A stretch of 6,358 bases of DNA, from assembly GCA_015486775.1 (NCBI GenBank), contig WFRA01000027.1, positions 1 through 6,358 on the forward strand. The letters run 5' to 3'. Positions within the stretch are counted from its first letter, which is position 1; the number at the start of each line of letters is the position of its first letter. Both the position numbers and the translations under genes were made by a program. This document shows positions 1-5,816 of the stretch, piece by piece. This DNA is from Kiritimatiellales bacterium (GTDB lineage: Bacteria; Verrucomicrobiota; Kiritimatiellia; Kiritimatiellales; Pontiellaceae). Below the pieces are notes generated by a model. The model did no database searches. It was given only the letters and a program-made list of their open reading frames with translations, and was not told the origin of the DNA.

Positions 1-109
1 CGGCAAAGAGGCGGGTGCGGGAGATCCCGAATCCGCTGGCCTCGGCCCATTGCCCGATGGCGCCGATGCCTTCGAACGGGACGTGCTGGAGATAGTGCAG
101 TTTCATCAT
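1..109 (-). CDS. Type 1 glutamine amidotransferase, N-terminal fragment (runs off the left edge)
   Basis: Reading the minus strand from 109 gives 36 codons beginning MMKLHYLQHVPFEGIG and continuing through GQWAEASGFG to SRTRLFA, open to the window edge. The pattern HYLQHVPFEG-x-G-x-I-x-x-W near the N-terminus, followed by a G-x-x-(I/L)S-x-TRL stretch, is typical of GMP-synthase-like class I glutamine amidotransferases, which use a Cys-His-Glu triad to release ammonia from glutamine. The triad lies outside the window, so activity cannot be judged and the specific substrate is unknown. A Shine-Dalgarno-like GAGG (complement of 115-118) sits 5 nt before the ATG at 109 and 8 nt before a second ATG at 106. 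The 106 start (MKLHYLQH) matches family N-termini equally well or better. The gene is divergent from thiL; nothing ties the two functionally. Confidence 0.75.
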   Translation of the reverse strand, partial: MMKLHYLQHVPFEGIGAIGQWAEASGFGISRTRLFA

Positions 110-215
110 TCGATCCTCGGTTCCGGGGAACGTAGCCCAATCGCGTTTCGCGTCCAAGGCCGAAGAGGCGAAATTGCGGGTTGCCCCCGGGGGCGGGAAT
201 GTCCATCATCCGCGC
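110..215. other. Divergent intergenic region between the amidotransferase and thiL
   Basis: This gap must hold the start signals for both divergent genes. I see no convincing -35/-10 pair; the region is GC-rich. The only symmetrical element is GTTCC-GG-GGAAC at 120-131, immediately upstream of the amidotransferase ribosome site, which could be an operator or chance. If thiL starts at the TTG at 174, the gap shrinks to 64 bp. Confidence 0.4.
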
Positions 216-1130
216 ATGGAAAAACTTGGGGATATCGGGGAGCACGAGGCCATCCGGCGGCTGGTTGCGGGGCTTGGGAGCCATGCCGACCTGGCGGTCG
301 GGGCGGGCGACGACTGCGCGGTGTGCAGGCTTCCGGGCACGGGCCTCGACCAGGTTTTCACCACGGATCCGATCATCGAAAATATCCATTTCCAACCCTT
401 GGAAAAACCGGAGCGGATCGGCAACAAGGCGGCGGGGCGTGTACTGAGCGATCTGGCGGCCATGGGGGCGCGGCCGCAGTGGTTGCTGGTCAACGTGGTG
501 GCGCCGCCGGAGCAGGATTTCCAAACCCTGGAAAAAATCTATGCGGGGATGAACGCGCTTTGCCATCGCTTTGGCGCAATGATTATCGGCGGCGACCTGG
601 CGCAGGGGCCGTGCCTGGAGCTGCATGTGTTCGGAACGGGAACCCTCCCGGCGGGTAGCGCGCTGTTGCGTTCGGGGGCGATGCCCGGCGACGGAATTTT
701 CGTGACTGGGCCGCTGGGGTGTAGCCGCGAGGGGAAGCATCTGGATTTTGTTCCGCGCGTGGAGGAGGGGATCTTTCTGCGCGAATCGGGGCTGGTGAAC
801 GCGATGATGGATATTAGCGACGGCCTAGCCACCGATCTGCCGCATATCCTCAAGCGGAGCGGAACGGGCGCGGTGCTCGATGCCGAAAGCGTTCCAAGGA
901 ATGGAACGCTGGAGCAGGCGCTCTTCGATGGCGAGGATTTCGAGCTGCTCTTCACCGTTCCGGCGGAGAAGCAGGAGGCGCTGGGCAAGTTGTGGCGAAA
1001 GCGGTTCGGAACGGAGCTTCCAAGGATTGGAACCGTTGCCCCGGCCGGAGAGGGGCTTCGGCTGCGAATGCCGGACGGACAGCTCCTCCCGCTGGAAAAA
1101 AAGGCCTACGAGCATTTCCGGCAGGGATAG
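216..1130 (+). CDS. thiL: Thiamine-monophosphate kinase ThiL
   Basis: ThiL phosphorylates thiamine monophosphate with ATP to give thiamine diphosphate, the last step of the cofactor's biosynthesis, in the cytosol. From the ATG at 216 the protein is 304 residues, slightly short for the family. Expected landmarks appear in order: GAGDDCAV (29-36, metal/ATP-binding Asp pair), TTDPIIENIHF (49-59), SDLAAMGARP (78-87), GGDLAQG (125-131, where the family usually has GGDT), MDISDGLATDL (198-208) and GEDFELLF (239-246). I chose ATG 216 because MEKLGDIGEHEAIRRL matches how ThiL proteins begin. A TTG at 174 in the same frame has a better ribosome site (AGAGG at 164-168) but would add 14 residues with no family resemblance. 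The segment between the SDGL and GEDFELLF motifs looks shorter than usual. The gene contains four copies of a dispersed palindrome. No TPP riboswitch is visible upstream. Confidence 0.95.
   Translation: MEKLGDIGEHEAIRRLVAGLGSHADLAVGAGDDCAVCRLPGTGLDQVFTTDPIIENIHFQPLEKPERIGNKAAGRVLSDLAAMGARPQWLLVNVVAPPEQDFQTLEKIYAGMNALCHRFGAMIIGGDLAQGPCLELHVFGTGTLPAGSALLRSGAMPGDGIFVTGPLGCSREGKHLDFVPRVEEGIFLRESGLVNAMMDISDGLATDLPHILKRSGTGAVLDAESVPRNGTLEQALFDGEDFELLFTVPAEKQEALGKLWRKRFGTELPRIGTVAPAGEGLRLRMPDGQLLPLEKKAYEHFRQG
390..404. repeat. Dispersed palindrome copy 1 (in thiL)
   Basis: TTCCAA-CCC-TTGGAA is a perfect 6-bp inverted repeat with a 3-nt centre, extended by a flanking T/A pair (389/405). It is read in frame as ttc caa ccc ttg gaa (F59-Q-P-L-E63), just after the conserved TTDPIIENIHF motif in a loop that varies in ThiL. 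Confidence 0.8.
519..533. repeat. Dispersed palindrome copy 2 (in thiL)
   Basis: TTCCAA-ACC-CTGGAA, one mismatch from perfect symmetry. It is read in the same phase as copy 1 (F102-Q-T-L-E106), in the stretch between the VVAPP turn and the following helix. Confidence 0.75.
892..906. repeat. Dispersed palindrome copy 3 (in thiL)
   Basis: TTCCAA-GGA-ATGGAA, with an outer G/C pair (891/907) and one mismatch. It is read in a different phase from copies 1 and 2 (gtt cca agg aat gga, V226-P-R-N-G230). It falls where this ThiL looks shortened relative to relatives, between the SDGL and GEDFELLF motifs. Confidence 0.75.
1018..1032. repeat. Dispersed palindrome copy 4 (in thiL)
   Basis: TTCCAA-GGA-TTGGAA, perfect arms, identical to the copy after comM (5513-5527). 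It is read as L268-P-R-I-G-T273 in the same phase as copy 3. The I-G pair belongs to the family's C-terminal (x-x-IG-x-V) strand, so the palindrome is accommodated by a fairly conserved segment. Confidence 0.8.
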
Positions 1131-1142
1131 ATGCCTCGGTTT

Positions 1143-1157
1143 TTCCCGTGGCTGGAA
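1143..1157. repeat. Dispersed palindrome copy 5 (thiL downstream gap, diverged)
   Basis: TTCCCG-TGG-CTGGAA keeps the 15-bp layout but has lost symmetry at the inner positions. It begins 13 bp after the thiL stop and precedes a run of ten T residues (1169-1178) by 11 bp. The stem is weak and the spacing is wrong for a classical intrinsic terminator. Confidence 0.5.
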
Positions 1158-1159
1158 AC

Positions 1160-1187
1160 TTGTAATCCTTTTTTTTTTGTGGATACT
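1160..1187 (+). promoter_or_regulatory. Weak sigma-70-like promoter candidate
   Basis: In the 101-bp gap before the membrane-protein gene, TTGTAA (1160-1165) and GATACT (1182-1187) are separated by 16 bp, each matching four of six consensus positions. The spacer contains T10 and a second run, T8, lies at 1197-1204. Transcription from here would give a leader of about 40 nt. It would explain the gap between thiL and the three tightly packed genes that follow. This is pattern matching only; the organism's sigma preferences are unknown. Confidence 0.25.
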
Positions 1188-1231
1188 GGCCGTTCGTTTT
1201 TTTTGAACCGCACTAATGGATTGGAACGAAT

Positions 1232-3016
1232 ATGGCGCAGGACAACAGGTCTTTTGAATCTACACTTCACGATATCGTGTACAGCATCGACACGGGAACC
1301 GGGCTAAAAATCATCCGGGTCACGCTGTATGTCCTTGTTGTGATCATGCTTATGATGTTCTACACCGCCACGCAGTTCCGGGGGTTGATGAGCTCGGAGG
1401 CGATGGACTATGCCCAGCTCGGGCGGAACATTTCCCTCAACGGCGGGCTGGTCACCAAGTGTATCCGCCCGGTGACCATGTGGAAGGTCGACCAGCACAC
1501 CCCCGGCAAAAACCCGCGCATCAAAAACCATCCCGACCTGCTCCATCCGCCGGCCTATCCCGCCGTGCTCTCGCTGGGCTTCCACTTTTTCGAGGCGGTG
1601 GGCCTCGACCCGTTCACCATCCCCGAGGGGAGCCGCTCCGCCACGATGCCGGCCGAGCAGTGGGTGGTGCTGCCGGTCAACCACCTCTTCACGATTCTCA
1701 CGGGGATCTTACTTTTTTCCCTGGGCAAGCGCCTCTTTTCCCGCGAGATCGGGCTGATCGGGATGAGCATCTACTTCCTGAGCAACCTGGTCTGGGCGGA
1801 CAGCATTTCGGGGCTGAACATCCCGATGGCGAGCTTCTTCACGGTGGCCTCGTTTCACGCCATGGTGGTGGCCATGCTCAACCGACGGGACAAGGATACG
1901 CCGGTGACCTGGGTGCTGCCATTTATCCTCTCGGTCATCTTTGTGGCCATCGCCTTCCTGACGCGCTATATCACCTTCGTCGCGGTGCCCGGCATTGCGC
2001 TTTTCGCCTGGCTGATGAGCGGCCGTTTCCGGGGCGGGACGCGCTATGCGGTGATCTTCATCGGGCTCTATCTGGTGATGGTTTCGCCCTGGCTCTACCG
2101 CAACTACAAGGAGTGCGGAAACCCGATGGGTATGGCCGGCTACACCGCGCTGATCGGCACGGCCCAATATCCGGGTCGGTCTTTCGAGCGCCAGATGCAT
2201 CCGGAGTTCACCGCCAAGCAGGCCATTGCGGGGATCAAGGCGAAATGGGTGGTCAACTACACGGAAAACTATCCCTCCGTGCTACCCGGCTTGGGCGCCG
2301 GGGTGCTGCTGGCCTTTTTCATCACAACCTTTTTCTACCACTTTATCCGGCCGCAGGTGAACTATCTGCGCTGGGGGCTGGGGCTTTCCATGCTGCTCAT
2401 GGTTTTTGTTTCGGGCTTCTTTTCGGAGAGCTCGATCCGGATGCTCCACCTCTTCTGGCCGTTCATCATCCTCTACGGGCTGGCGTTCTTCTATATCCTC
2501 ATCGACCGCCTCGACCTGGGCGTGCGGCTATACAACACCGGGCTGAAGGTGCTCCTGGTGGTCTTGACCGCCATCCCGTTTATCCTGGCCATCCTCCCGC
2601 CCAAGGCCAAGCATCCCTATCCGCCCTATTTCGCGCCGATCATCACCCAGGTCTCCAACATGCTCAACGAGCGCGAGGTGATGTGTACCGACATGCCCTG
2701 GGCCACCGCCTGGTATGGCGACCGCGTCTCCATCCTGTTGCCGACCGATGTCGACGGCTTCTACGAAATCAACGACGAAAACCAATATATCAGCGGCCTC
2801 TACATCACCACCATCACCAAGGACAAGCCCTTCGTGAAGCAGCTGCTCGACGGCCCCGAAAAGAGCTGGCTACCCGTCATCAGCGGCCGCACCCCCGCCG
2901 ATTTCCCGCTCAAGCAGGCGGTCTCGCTCAACCGCCAAGACCAGATTTTCCTCTCCGACCGCAACCGCTGGTCGAAAGGGGGCAAAGCGGAGGCACCCGC
3001 CGAGGCGAAGCAATAG
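1232..3016 (+). CDS. Multi-pass membrane protein, GT-C / ArnT-PMT-like glycosyltransferase candidate
   Basis: The 594-residue protein begins with about 25 soluble residues. About ten hydrophobic segments follow (near 25-47, 145-166, 172-190, 195-215, 228-245, 247-263, 270-287, 350-370, 382-397, 404-424 and 435-455) and then a soluble tail of about 135 residues. The first large extracytoplasmic loop starts with SSEAMDYAQLGRNI (54-67), the position where GT-C glycosyltransferases carry an acidic catalytic residue followed by DYAQ/A, and contains HPPAYPAVLSL (105-115), like the HPPLYP motif of the ArnT/PMT family. Such enzymes transfer sugars from polyprenyl-phosphate donors to lipid or protein acceptors outside the membrane. 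D59 or E56 is the likely catalytic acid, by inference. Donor and acceptor are unknown. The start has only a weak ribosome site (GGAA at 1223-1226). The C-terminus (SKGGKAEAPAEAKQ) looks disordered. fmt follows after 10 bp. Confidence 0.75.
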   Translation: MAQDNRSFESTLHDIVYSIDTGTGLKIIRVTLYVLVVIMLMMFYTATQFRGLMSSEAMDYAQLGRNISLNGGLVTKCIRPVTMWKVDQHTPGKNPRIKNHPDLLHPPAYPAVLSLGFHFFEAVGLDPFTIPEGSRSATMPAEQWVVLPVNHLFTILTGILLFSLGKRLFSREIGLIGMSIYFLSNLVWADSISGLNIPMASFFTVASFHAMVVAMLNRRDKDTPVTWVLPFILSVIFVAIAFLTRYITFVAVPGIALFAWLMSGRFRGGTRYAVIFIGLYLVMVSPWLYRNYKECGNPMGMAGYTALIGTAQYPGRSFERQMHPEFTAKQAIAGIKAKWVVNYTENYPSVLPGLGAGVLLAFFITTFFYHFIRPQVNYLRWGLGLSMLLMVFVSGFFSESSIRMLHLFWPFIILYGLAFFYILIDRLDLGVRLYNTGLKVLLVVLTAIPFILAILPPKAKHPYPPYFAPIITQVSNMLNEREVMCTDMPWATAWYGDRVSILLPTDVDGFYEINDENQYISGLYITTITKDKPFVKQLLDGPEKSWLPVISGRTPADFPLKQAVSLNRQDQIFLSDRNRWSKGGKAEAPAEAKQ

Positions 3017-3020
3017 GAGG
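3015..3020 (+). promoter_or_regulatory. Ribosome binding site of fmt, overlapping the upstream stop codon
   Basis: AGGAGG, a full Shine-Dalgarno, lies 6 nt before the GTG at 3027 and shares two bases with the TAG stop of the membrane-protein gene (3014-3016). It fixes the GTG start of fmt and suggests translational coupling with the upstream gene. Confidence 0.85.
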
Positions 3021-3026
3021 TTTTCC

Positions 3027-3947
3027 GTGCGCATCGTTTTCATGGGTTCCGCCGCTCTGGCGGTGCCCTCGCTCGAAGCCATCCTGGATGCCGGCAAGGA
3101 CGAGGTCGTCGGCGTGGTCTCCCAGCCCGACCGCCCCGCCGGGCGCAGGCGCGTTCCATCCCCGTGCCCACTCAAGGCCTTTGCCGACGCCCGGAACCTG
3201 AACGTGCTGGCTCCGGAAAAAATCGGCGCGCCCGAATCGGTCGCCGCCCTGGCGGCCCTAGAGCCGGATCTTTTTGTGGTGGTGGCCTACGGGCAATATA
3301 TCCCAACGCGTGTGATCGAGCTTGCTCCGCACGAGGCCATCAACGTCCATCCCTCCCTCCTGCCGAAATACCGCGGCTCCGCACCCATCCAGTGGGCCAT
3401 TGCCAACGGCGACCGCGAGACCGGCGTGAGCATCATCTACCTCGCAAAAAAGATGGACGCGGGCGATATCCTGCGGCAGGCCGTCCATCCCATCGGCGAC
3501 GACGACACCTCCGCCACCCTGCACGACAAGCTGGCGCGCTTCGGTGCCGGCCTGCTGCTCCGGGCCATCGACGACATCCGCAACGGAGCGGTCGAGCGAA
3601 CCGTGCAGGACGAGGCGCAGGCGGTGGAGATCCGGAAACTTTCCAAGGAGGATGGCGCGATCGACTGGTTGCAGCCCGCCGCCACCATCCGCAACCGCAT
3701 CCGCGCCTTCGATCCCTGGCCCGGTAGCACCTTCAAGCTGCCCGGCGGGCAGGTTTCCAAGGTCTGGAAAGCCGAACTCGAAGAGGGTGGGGGACAGCCG
3801 GGAGAACTGCTCGACGACCGCCTGCTCGTCGCCGCCGGCGAGGGTGCCCTGCGCCTGCTGGAAATCCAGCCCCCCGGAAAAAAGCGGATGCCCGCCGCCT
3901 CGTTTCTCAATGGCTATTCTGTTGAAAAGGGCGCGATGCTGGGTTAA
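3027..3947 (+). CDS. fmt: Methionyl-tRNA formyltransferase
   Basis: Fmt formylates the amino group of initiator Met-tRNA using 10-formyltetrahydrofolate, enabling bacterial translation initiation. The product is 306 residues, about family length. The N-terminal formyltransferase domain begins MRIVFMGSAALAVPSL and includes SQPDRPAGR (32-40), VVVAYGQYIP (84-93), INVHPSLLPKYRG (105-117) and MDAGDIL (143-149). N106, H108 and D144 fall at the same numbers as the catalytic triad of the E. coli enzyme. The C-terminal tRNA-binding domain is also present, with RKLSKEDGAIDW (203-214), FDPWPGS (228-234) and SFLNGYSVEKG (292-302). The usual GTP(D/E)FAVP near residue 7 is GSAALAVP here, a modest deviation. 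The GTG start is set by an excellent Shine-Dalgarno. comM follows after 9 bp. One dispersed palindrome lies in the C-terminal domain. Confidence 0.97.
   Translation: MRIVFMGSAALAVPSLEAILDAGKDEVVGVVSQPDRPAGRRRVPSPCPLKAFADARNLNVLAPEKIGAPESVAALAALEPDLFVVVAYGQYIPTRVIELAPHEAINVHPSLLPKYRGSAPIQWAIANGDRETGVSIIYLAKKMDAGDILRQAVHPIGDDDTSATLHDKLARFGAGLLLRAIDDIRNGAVERTVQDEAQAVEIRKLSKEDGAIDWLQPAATIRNRIRAFDPWPGSTFKLPGGQVSKVWKAELEEGGGQPGELLDDRLLVAAGEGALRLLEIQPPGKKRMPAASFLNGYSVEKGAMLG
3755..3769. repeat. Dispersed palindrome copy 6 (in fmt)
   Basis: TTCCAA-GGT-CTGGAA, with an outer T/A pair (3754/3770) and one mismatch. It is read as V243-S-K-V-W-K248, the third possible codon phase relative to the thiL copies. 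It sits in the C-terminal tRNA-binding domain after the PWPGSTF motif, in a region that varies among Fmt proteins. Confidence 0.75.
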
Positions 3948-3956
3948 AGAGAACCC

Positions 3957-5492
3957 ATGCTTTCGCAAATCAATTCTGGCGCGGTGTCGGGGATCGATGC
4001 CTATGCGGTCGAGATCGAGGTCAACGCCGGGCACGGCGAACCCAAGGTCGTGGTGGTCGGACTGCCCGACGCCGCCGTGAAGGAGAGCGCCGACCGCGTC
4101 TGGACCGCGCTCATCAACTCTGGCTTCCGCCCGCCGATGGGCCACACCACCATCAACCTCGCGCCCGCCGACATGAAGAAGGAGGGGCCGAGCTTCGACC
4201 TCCCGATCGCGCTCGGCATCATCGCCGCGCTCGACGACATGAAGGCCGAGCTGCTGCCGCGCATCTGCATTGTCGGCGAGCTGGCGCTCAGCGGCGCGGT
4301 GCGCCGGGTGCGCGGCGTGCTGCCGATCACCCTCATGGCACGCAAGGCCGGCATGAAGGCCATCATGGTGCCCGCCGAGAATGCCGAGGAGGCCGCCGTG
4401 GTCGACGGCATCAAGGTTTTCCCCGTCCGCAACCTGCGCGAGGCCGCCGACTTTCTCGACCAGGAGATCAAGCTCGATCCCTACCGCCTCGACATTCAAT
4501 CTGTCTTCGAGGCCAACAGCCTCTACGAAGACGACTTTTCCGATGTTAAGGGGCAGGAGTTTGCCAAGCGCGCCATCGAGGTCGCCGTTTCCGGTGGCCA
4601 CAACCTGCTGATGATCGGCCCGCCGGGCACGGGGAAAAGCATGCTCGCCAAGCGGTTGCCCTCCATCCTGCCGGCCATGTCGCTCGACGAGGCACTGGAG
4701 ACCACCAAGATCCACAGCATTTACGGCTCGCTCAAATCGCACCAGGCGCTGGTGGCCCGCCGCCCGTTCCACTCGCCGCACCACACCATCTCCGATGCCG
4801 GCCTGCTCGGCGGCGGCACCCATCCCATGCCCGGCGCGGTGAGCCTGGCGCACAACGGCGTGCTCTTTCTCGACGAGCTTCCCGAGTTCCAGCGTAGTGT
4901 GCTCGAAGTCATGCGCCAGCCGCTCGAAGACGGCGAGGTCACCATTGCCCGCGCGGCGGCGAGCGTCACCTATCCCTGCCGCTTCATGCTCGTGGCCGCC
5001 ATGAACCCGTGCCCCTGCGGCTACCAGACCGATCCCAAGCGCGAATGCCGCTGCTCCCCCACACAGATCGCCCGCTACCGCAGCCGCATCTCCGGGCCGC
5101 TGCTCGACCGTATCGACATCCACGTCGAAGTTCCCGCCATCGCCTACGAGCAGTTGGCCAAGCTCGACAAGGGCGAGCCCTCATCCAATATCCGGAAGCG
5201 TGTCGTCCGCGCCCGCAAGATCCAGCAGGAGCGATACAAAGACCAACCCGGAACCCACTGCAACGCCAACATGCGCAGCAAGTCCCTCCACCAGATCTGC
5301 AAGATGGAGCCCGAGGCCGACCAGATCCTGCGCACCGCCATGACCGACCTCAACTTTTCCGCCCGCGCCTACGACCGCATCCTCAAGGTCGCCCGCACCA
5401 TCGCCGACCTCGACGCCTCCGGCACCATCCTTCCCAACCATATCGCCGAGGCCATCCAGTACCGCACCCTCGACCGCCAGCTCTGGGTCTAG
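3957..5492 (+). CDS. comM: YifB/ComM family Mg-chelatase-like AAA+ ATPase
   Basis: The 511-residue product matches the YifB/ComM family end to end. Its N-terminal ChlI/Lon-S5-like domain runs from [16 protein letters not shown] through [15 protein letters not shown] (30-44) and [20 protein letters not shown] (67-86). The AAA+ core has Walker A GPPGTGKS (221-228), Walker [11 protein letters not shown] (302-311), a Cys-rich MNPCPCGY...CRC stretch (C352, C354, C364, C366, possibly metal-binding) and [15 protein letters not shown] (379-393). The C-terminal Mg-chelatase domain ends with [18 protein letters not shown] and [12 protein letters not shown]. Characterised ComM is a hexameric helicase that helps integrate incoming DNA by branch migration during natural transformation. 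Whether this organism is transformable is not shown, since family members are widespread in non-competent bacteria. It starts 9 bp after fmt with a weak GAGA ribosome site and is probably cotranscribed. Confidence 0.95.
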   Translation: MLSQINSGAVSGIDAYAVEIEVNAGHGEPKVVVVGLPDAAVKESADRVWTALINSGFRPPMGHTTINLAPADMKKEGPSFDLPIALGIIAALDDMKAELLPRICIVGELALSGAVRRVRGVLPITLMARKAGMKAIMVPAENAEEAAVVDGIKVFPVRNLREAADFLDQEIKLDPYRLDIQSVFEANSLYEDDFSDVKGQEFAKRAIEVAVSGGHNLLMIGPPGTGKSMLAKRLPSILPAMSLDEALETTKIHSIYGSLKSHQALVARRPFHSPHHTISDAGLLGGGTHPMPGAVSLAHNGVLFLDELPEFQRSVLEVMRQPLEDGEVTIARAAASVTYPCRFMLVAAMNPCPCGYQTDPKRECRCSPTQIARYRSRISGPLLDRIDIHVEVPAIAYEQLAKLDKGEPSSNIRKRVVRARKIQQERYKDQPGTHCNANMRSKSLHQICKMEPEADQILRTAMTDLNFSARAYDRILKVARTIADLDASGTILPNHIAEAIQYRTLDRQLWV

Positions 5493-5502
5493 CCGCTTGC
5501 CA

Positions 5503-5533
5503 CCGGGGACTTTTCCAAGGATTGGAACCCCGG
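5503..5533. terminator. GC-clamped palindrome hairpin after comM (copy 7 of the palindrome)
   Basis: A perfect TTCCAA-GGA-TTGGAA (5513-5527) is nested inside CCGGGG (5503-5508) and CCCCGG (5528-5533). Together they can form a 12-bp stem with a 4-nt left-side bulge and a 3-nt loop, starting 10 bp after the comM stop. No T-tract follows on either strand, so it is not a canonical Rho-independent terminator. It could end or protect the comM mRNA 3' end, or simply be an insertion of the palindrome. Confidence 0.4.
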
Positions 5534-5563
5534 ATGAACGGATGAAGGCAGGGGAGGAGGATT

Positions 5564-5693
5564 GGCCGCGAAGGAGCGCATGGGACGCAGAGAAATAGGG
5601 CGAGCGTCCCGCTTGCCCCCGGCGGAATAGTCCGGTGCAGGCCGAGCAGTTCCGAGCGATGGAAGGGGCAAGCGGGACGCTTACCCTACGTTT
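5564..5693. repeat. Inverted-arm repeat unit A
   Basis: The left arm 5596-5619 and right arm 5665-5688 are inverted copies agreeing at 22 of 24 positions, with a core of CGTCCCGCTTGCCCC, separated by 45 bp. The first 67 bp (5564-5630) align without gaps to 5811-5877 of unit B with 14 mismatches. The last 32 bp (5662-5693) are identical to 5991-6022. The loop contains a degenerate TTCCGA-GCG-ATGGAA (5650-5664) with the layout of the dispersed palindrome. No coding sequence is visible, so it resembles a small non-autonomous repeat. Confidence 0.8.
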
Positions 5694-5713
5694 CGGAGGC
5701 GGCGGCAATGTAG

Positions 5714-5763
5714 ATGCGGCATCTTGCCGCATTGCGGTGGAACGGTGCGGGTGCAATGCGGCA
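5714..5763. repeat. Overlapping, mutually exclusive stem-loops
   Basis: ATGCGGC (5714-5720) can pair with GCCGCAT (5726-5732) across a 5-nt loop. Alternatively TGCCGCATTGC (5725-5735) can pair perfectly with GCAATGCGGCA (5753-5763) across a 17-nt loop. The two structures share 5726-5732 and so cannot coexist. ATGCGGCA also occurs twice as a direct repeat (5714-5721, 5756-5763). Confidence 0.6.
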
Positions 5764-5795
5764 GGTGATTCCGCCGAATAGAAGAAATCTCGCGT

Positions 5796-5816
5796 CTACG
5801 TTTGGGCAATGGCGGC
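5796..5816. repeat. Second copy of the hsdS 3' terminal 21 bp
   Basis: This 21-bp sequence matches 6015-6035 at 20 of 21 positions in the same orientation. On the minus strand it would encode the last seven codons of hsdS (AAIAQT and the TAG stop). The two copies bracket 198 bp holding most of unit B. Confidence 0.75.

Noticed and set aside
110..215. TPP riboswitch upstream of thiL
   Set aside because: The conserved CUGAGA and paired ACC elements of the THI box are not visible, and the gap is too short for a full aptamer plus expression platform alongside a divergent gene.
1143..1178. Intrinsic terminator after thiL (palindrome followed by T10)
   Set aside because: The stem is short and imperfect and is separated from the T-run by 11 bp, so it does not meet the hairpin-then-U-tract layout.
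1459..3201. 580-codon plus-strand open frame overlapping the membrane protein
   Set aside because: It is a frame shadow rich in Pro, Arg, His and Ala, running across the stop of one real gene into fmt with no ribosome site.
3641..3655. Possible eighth palindrome, TTCCAAGGAGGATGG
   Set aside because: Only the left half plus centre matches. The bases encode the conserved K-L-S-K-E-D-G motif of Fmt, so the match is probably coincidental.
3258..5123. 621-codon minus-strand open frame opposite fmt and comM
   Set aside because: It is fully antisense to two genes with unmistakable family motifs. Its translation is rich in Gly, Ala, His, Asp and Val as expected from the complement of GC-biased codons, and matches no fold I recognise.
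5650..5664. TTCCGA-GCG-ATGGAA in unit A as a full palindrome copy
   Set aside because: It has the right layout but mismatches at inner positions on both sides. It is mentioned under unit A as degenerate and not counted as a copy.
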